Below, piece by piece: positions 5,367 to 6,037 of a stretch of DNA of 6,037 nt; positions within the stretch are counted from its first letter, which is position 1, and every line of letters begins with the position of its first letter. A model generated the notes under the pieces. The model saw nothing but the letters and a program-made list of their open reading frames with translations. It did no database searches and was not told where the DNA came from. Position numbers and translations under genes: made by a program. The DNA comes from an uncultured Methylobacter sp. (GTDB taxonomy: Bacteria > Pseudomonadota > Gammaproteobacteria > Methylococcales > Methylomonadaceae), in NCBI GenBank assembly GCA_903831545.1, contig CAIKYI010000608.1, positions 1 to 6,037 on the forward strand, read 5' to 3'.

Positions 5367-5897
5367 CTATCTTTCCACCCGTTGTGCGCAATGAGCCAGC
5401 GCGAGCGCCAAATGCTTACCTACCATCGATTTTGAAATTCCCATGCGCGCGGCAATTTCCGAATACGTTAATCCATCAATGCCATGTAGCAAAAAAGCAG
5501 TACGACAATCTGCCGGAAGATCTTTAAGCGCCGACTGTAACGCGTCCAATCTCTGTCGTGCGATCAAGGTTTGTTCAGGCCCTGCTGTTGCGCTGGGAGT
5601 GGTTTCAATACAGCTATCAAACTCTACATCGGAATGATGGCGGTTTCTAACTGTTGTTTTACGATGATAATCAATCGCCAATTGTACAGCGATATGAAAA
5701 GCCAGGGCCCGGGCATTATCCGGAGGATTTTCTTTGGCACTCTGATATAACCGCAAATAAGTTTCATGCGTCAAATCGGCGGCGGTTTCCGCACATTTTA
5801 CCCGTCCCGTGAGAAAAATCCGCAGATCCTGGGCGAGTGTTTCGGTCCAGAACAACATGTTTTCTGAAGAATCTGAAACTTGAGTGACTAAGTGCAT
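5367..5897 (-). CDS. fecI: FecI-type ECF RNA polymerase sigma factor
   Basis: A 176-residue sigma factor, normal for FecI-like ECF proteins. Region 2 spans about 22-84 (core binding and -10 recognition, including the DLTHETYLRLYQ stretch and AIDYHRK). A variable linker follows, then region 4 at about 117-168 with a helix-turn-helix (GLTYSEIAARMGISKSMVGKH) that would read the -35 element. Regions 1 and 3 are absent, as expected. It should activate the TonB receptor gene when FecR relays ligand binding. The ATG at 5895-5897 is the only good start; AAGGGG lies 11 bases upstream, a rather long spacing. fecR follows on the same strand after 95 bp. The symbol is by family; regulation by iron through Fur is likely but only weakly supported by the upstream sequence. 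Confidence 0.92.
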   Translation of the reverse strand: MHLVTQVSDSSENMLFWTETLAQDLRIFLTGRVKCAETAADLTHETYLRLYQSAKENPPDNARALAFHIAVQLAIDYHRKTTVRNRHHSDVEFDSCIETTPSATAGPEQTLIARQRLDALQSALKDLPADCRTAFLLHGIDGLTYSEIAARMGISKSMVGKHLALALAHCAQRVER

Positions 5898-6037
5898 AGT
5901 AAGTGCAGCCCCTTATAAATGCATCAATGCCGGCATCGAATAAATCCGAGCTAACTCAAATAATACTGTATAGATCCGTCTAAAATTCATAAGCGCAAAA
6001 TAATCATCATAAAAAATAACCTTTCTGCTCAAAATTA
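5898..6037 (-). promoter_or_regulatory. Upstream region of fecI with possible promoter and weak Fur-like site
   Basis: No gene is seen here. On the minus strand TTGAGC (6032-6027) and TATGAT (6011-6006) could be -35 and -10 elements, but the 15-base spacing is short. The stretch 5997-6010 (AAAATAATCATCAT on the plus strand) partly resembles repeated Fur-box hexamers. A second AT-rich possibility is TATACA followed by TATTAT around 5963-5975. Both calls are tentative; the window ends before the full promoter context can be judged. Confidence 0.25.

Noticed and set aside
5443..5637. Plus-strand open frame of 64 codons
   Set aside because: It is antisense to sigma region 4 of fecI and has no recognisable features.
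1..6037. CRISPR array, tRNA, rRNA, intact insertion sequence or phage genes
   Set aside because: No regularly spaced repeats, tRNA-like cloverleaf, rRNA segment, transposase or phage protein was recognised.

Overview
The window looks like chromosomal DNA from a gammaproteobacterium. A methanotroph-like lineage (Methylococcales type) is a reasonable guess but is not proven. The clue is a secreted protein ending in a VPxPA-type PEP-CTERM sorting signal, next to a classical FecI/FecR iron-signalling cassette, in DNA of moderate GC content. All four convincing genes lie on the minus strand, so biological order runs from the right end of the window to the left.

Right half (about 6037 down to 1208): a FecI-type ECF sigma factor (5367-5897), a FecR-type transmembrane anti-sigma/sensor (4219-5271), then, after an unusually long 521-bp gap, a TonB-dependent siderophore-type receptor with an N-terminal STN signalling domain (1208-3697). 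Together these form a complete cell-surface signalling circuit. The loaded outer-membrane receptor contacts FecR through its STN domain, FecR passes the signal across the inner membrane, and FecI directs RNA polymerase to the receptor promoter. The gap upstream of the receptor holds a plausible FecI-type -35 element, a plausible housekeeping promoter with a Fur-like sequence, and several perfect palindromes. The ferric ligand cannot be read from the sequence. Within fecR, an unbroken run of eight C/G bases lies just after the membrane helix; a one-base slip in either direction truncates the protein before its sensing domain.

Left half (1-1207): the receptor stop codon lies in one copy of a perfect 38-bp tandem duplication (1137-1212). 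Next comes a structured, gene-free stretch of about 320 bp, then a small exported PEP-CTERM protein (136-885). On the minus strand the leader of that gene contains a segment resembling the 3' half of a class I cyclic-di-GMP (GEMM-I) riboswitch. It also has a perfect 10-base alternative pairing that could act as a switch. Beyond the gene lies a 98-bp imperfect palindrome resembling a dispersed MITE/REP-like element.

The main points of interest are the possible riboswitch with its competing helix, the homopolymer tract that could make FecR signalling switchable, and the tandem duplication at the receptor stop codon. All gene families present are known. No wholly new system can be claimed from the sequence alone.
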